Below, piece by piece: positions 63,451 to 64,000 of a stretch of 64,000 nucleotides of DNA. Position numbers and translations under genes: made by a program. Source of the stretch: Nitrospira sp. UBA5698 (GTDB lineage: Bacteria; Nitrospirota; Nitrospiria; Nitrospirales; Nitrospiraceae). The notes beneath the pieces were generated by a model. It searched no databases and was not told the origin of the DNA. It worked only from the letters and a program-made list of their open reading frames with translations. Each line of letters starts with the position of its first letter. Position 1 is the stretch's first letter. The stretch lies in the NCBI GenBank assembly GCA_002420115.1, contig DIHK01000056.1, forward strand, positions 1-64,000, in the 5' to 3' direction.

Positions 63451-64000
63451 ATGCACCAACTCTCTCGCCATCCATTGATCATTCTAGGCTTGATCGTTGT
63501 TTTGGCGGTCATTAGTCTGGTGGTCTTACGCCTCACTACTGGTGCCAAAAGTGACACGGTGCGAACGCGTGTGGTCACGGTAGGGATTGCACCACCGATT
63601 CGAGCAGACCTCGACATTCGCTTAGCCTATACGGCTGATATCTCTCCCTATCAGGTCGTCAATATTTTCTCCCGGGTTGACGGGTATATCGCCAAGCTCC
63701 ATGTGGATAAAGGTGATTTCGTGAAGTTCAACCAGTTACTGGTTGAAATTGACCATACGGACTATCACCATGCTGTGAATCAAGCCAAAGCCAATCTTTC
63801 TGCCGCTCAGGCAAAAGTCGCACAACAGGATGCCGTCCTTCGTAACGCCAAACTGACATTTGATCGTATGCAGGCGCTCATCAAAGACCAATTCGTGTCT
63901 CAGCAGGATTTGGATAATGCTCAGGTCAACCTCGATGCCGCCACCGCCGCACAGAATTCGTTCCAAGCCCAAGTCAATCAAATGAAAGTGGCGCTGGCTC
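63451..64000 (+). CDS. RND efflux periplasmic adaptor, 3' end beyond the window
   Basis: 183 codons are present. The N-terminus has a single hydrophobic signal/anchor (HPLIILGLIVVLAVISLVVL). It continues with VNIFSRVDGYIAKLHVDKGD, the biotinyl-lipoyl-like half motif, and a coiled-coil hairpin (VAQQDAVLRNAKLTFDRM). MFP subunits join an inner-membrane pump to an outer-membrane channel. The ATG at 63451 lies 28 bp after the broken tetR; the pump gene should follow beyond the window. Confidence 0.88.
   Translation, partial: MHQLSRHPLIILGLIVVLAVISLVVLRLTTGAKSDTVRTRVVTVGIAPPIRADLDIRLAYTADISPYQVVNIFSRVDGYIAKLHVDKGDFVKFNQLLVEIDHTDYHHAVNQAKANLSAAQAKVAQQDAVLRNAKLTFDRMQALIKDQFVSQQDLDNAQVNLDAATAAQNSFQAQVNQMKVALA

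Noticed and set aside
1..64000. CRISPR arrays, rRNA genes and prophage structural genes
   Set aside because: No regularly spaced repeats, rRNA motifs or phage-type gene blocks were seen in a reading of both strands.

Overview
The window reads as a bacterial chromosome segment from a diderm with meso-diaminopimelate peptidoglycan. It has a complete dcw cluster, a MurE with the DNPR signature, Type IV pilus regulators, an RND-type efflux adaptor and several PilZ proteins. The overall style fits Nitrospirota, most likely Nitrospira. That placement is inference from gene content only; there is no rRNA or other marker here that settles it. Almost all core genes lie on the minus strand, so those operons read from right to left.

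Layout. (1) 1-5903: one long minus-strand operon, rpsF-ssb-rpsR-DUF177-rpmF-plsX-fabH-fabD-fabG, joining the ribosomal/SSB block to the fatty-acid initiation block; fabG runs off the left edge. (2) 5949-10783: an accessory island with an IS1380-type transposase remnant, a MazEF-like toxin-antitoxin pair, a membrane protein, a membrane-anchored HNH protein divergent from a PIN-like protein, and a nucleotidyltransferase with a small partner. (3) 11004-16370: tpm, a fatty acid hydroxylase-family gene, ychF, pth, rplY and prs. (4) 16403-21867: ispE, pilR, pilS and pilC. (5) 21926-24072: pgsA, a small conserved gene and a serine hydrolase. (6) 24149-45072: divIVA, yggT, proC, yggS and pgeF, continuous with a textbook dcw cluster (ftsZ, ftsA, ftsQ, ddl, murB, murC, murG, ftsW, murD, mraY, murF, murE, ftsI, ftsL, rsmH). 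The cluster has a strong promoter and three TGGG-type repeats at 10-bp spacing, which resemble a MraZ operator, but no mraZ is adjacent.

(7) 45270-50218: a secreted protein with 13-residue repeats, a Ycf48-like lipoprotein, yajQ and cstA. (8) 50372-53177: a scrap of a second cstA-like gene, a standalone OLD-family nuclease and a broken glutathione transferase. (9) 53266-54189 and 61081-62283: four PilZ-domain proteins, which flank the next region. (10) 54165-59670: a six-gene minus-strand operon that looks like 2-aminoethylphosphonate synthesis, CTP activation and transfer to a lipid or other membrane alcohol, with a flippase-like membrane protein. PEP mutase, the enzyme that makes the first C-P bond, is not in the window. 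(11) 59755-60846: tandem secreted paralogues. (12) 62799-64000: a frameshifted tetR and the start of an RND efflux adaptor.

The most interesting points are the phosphonate/phosphonolipid operon lacking pepM, the orphan MraZ-like operator driving rsmH, the divergent membrane-HNH/PIN pair, an SSB without the usual acidic C-terminal tip, and the 13-residue-repeat secreted protein.
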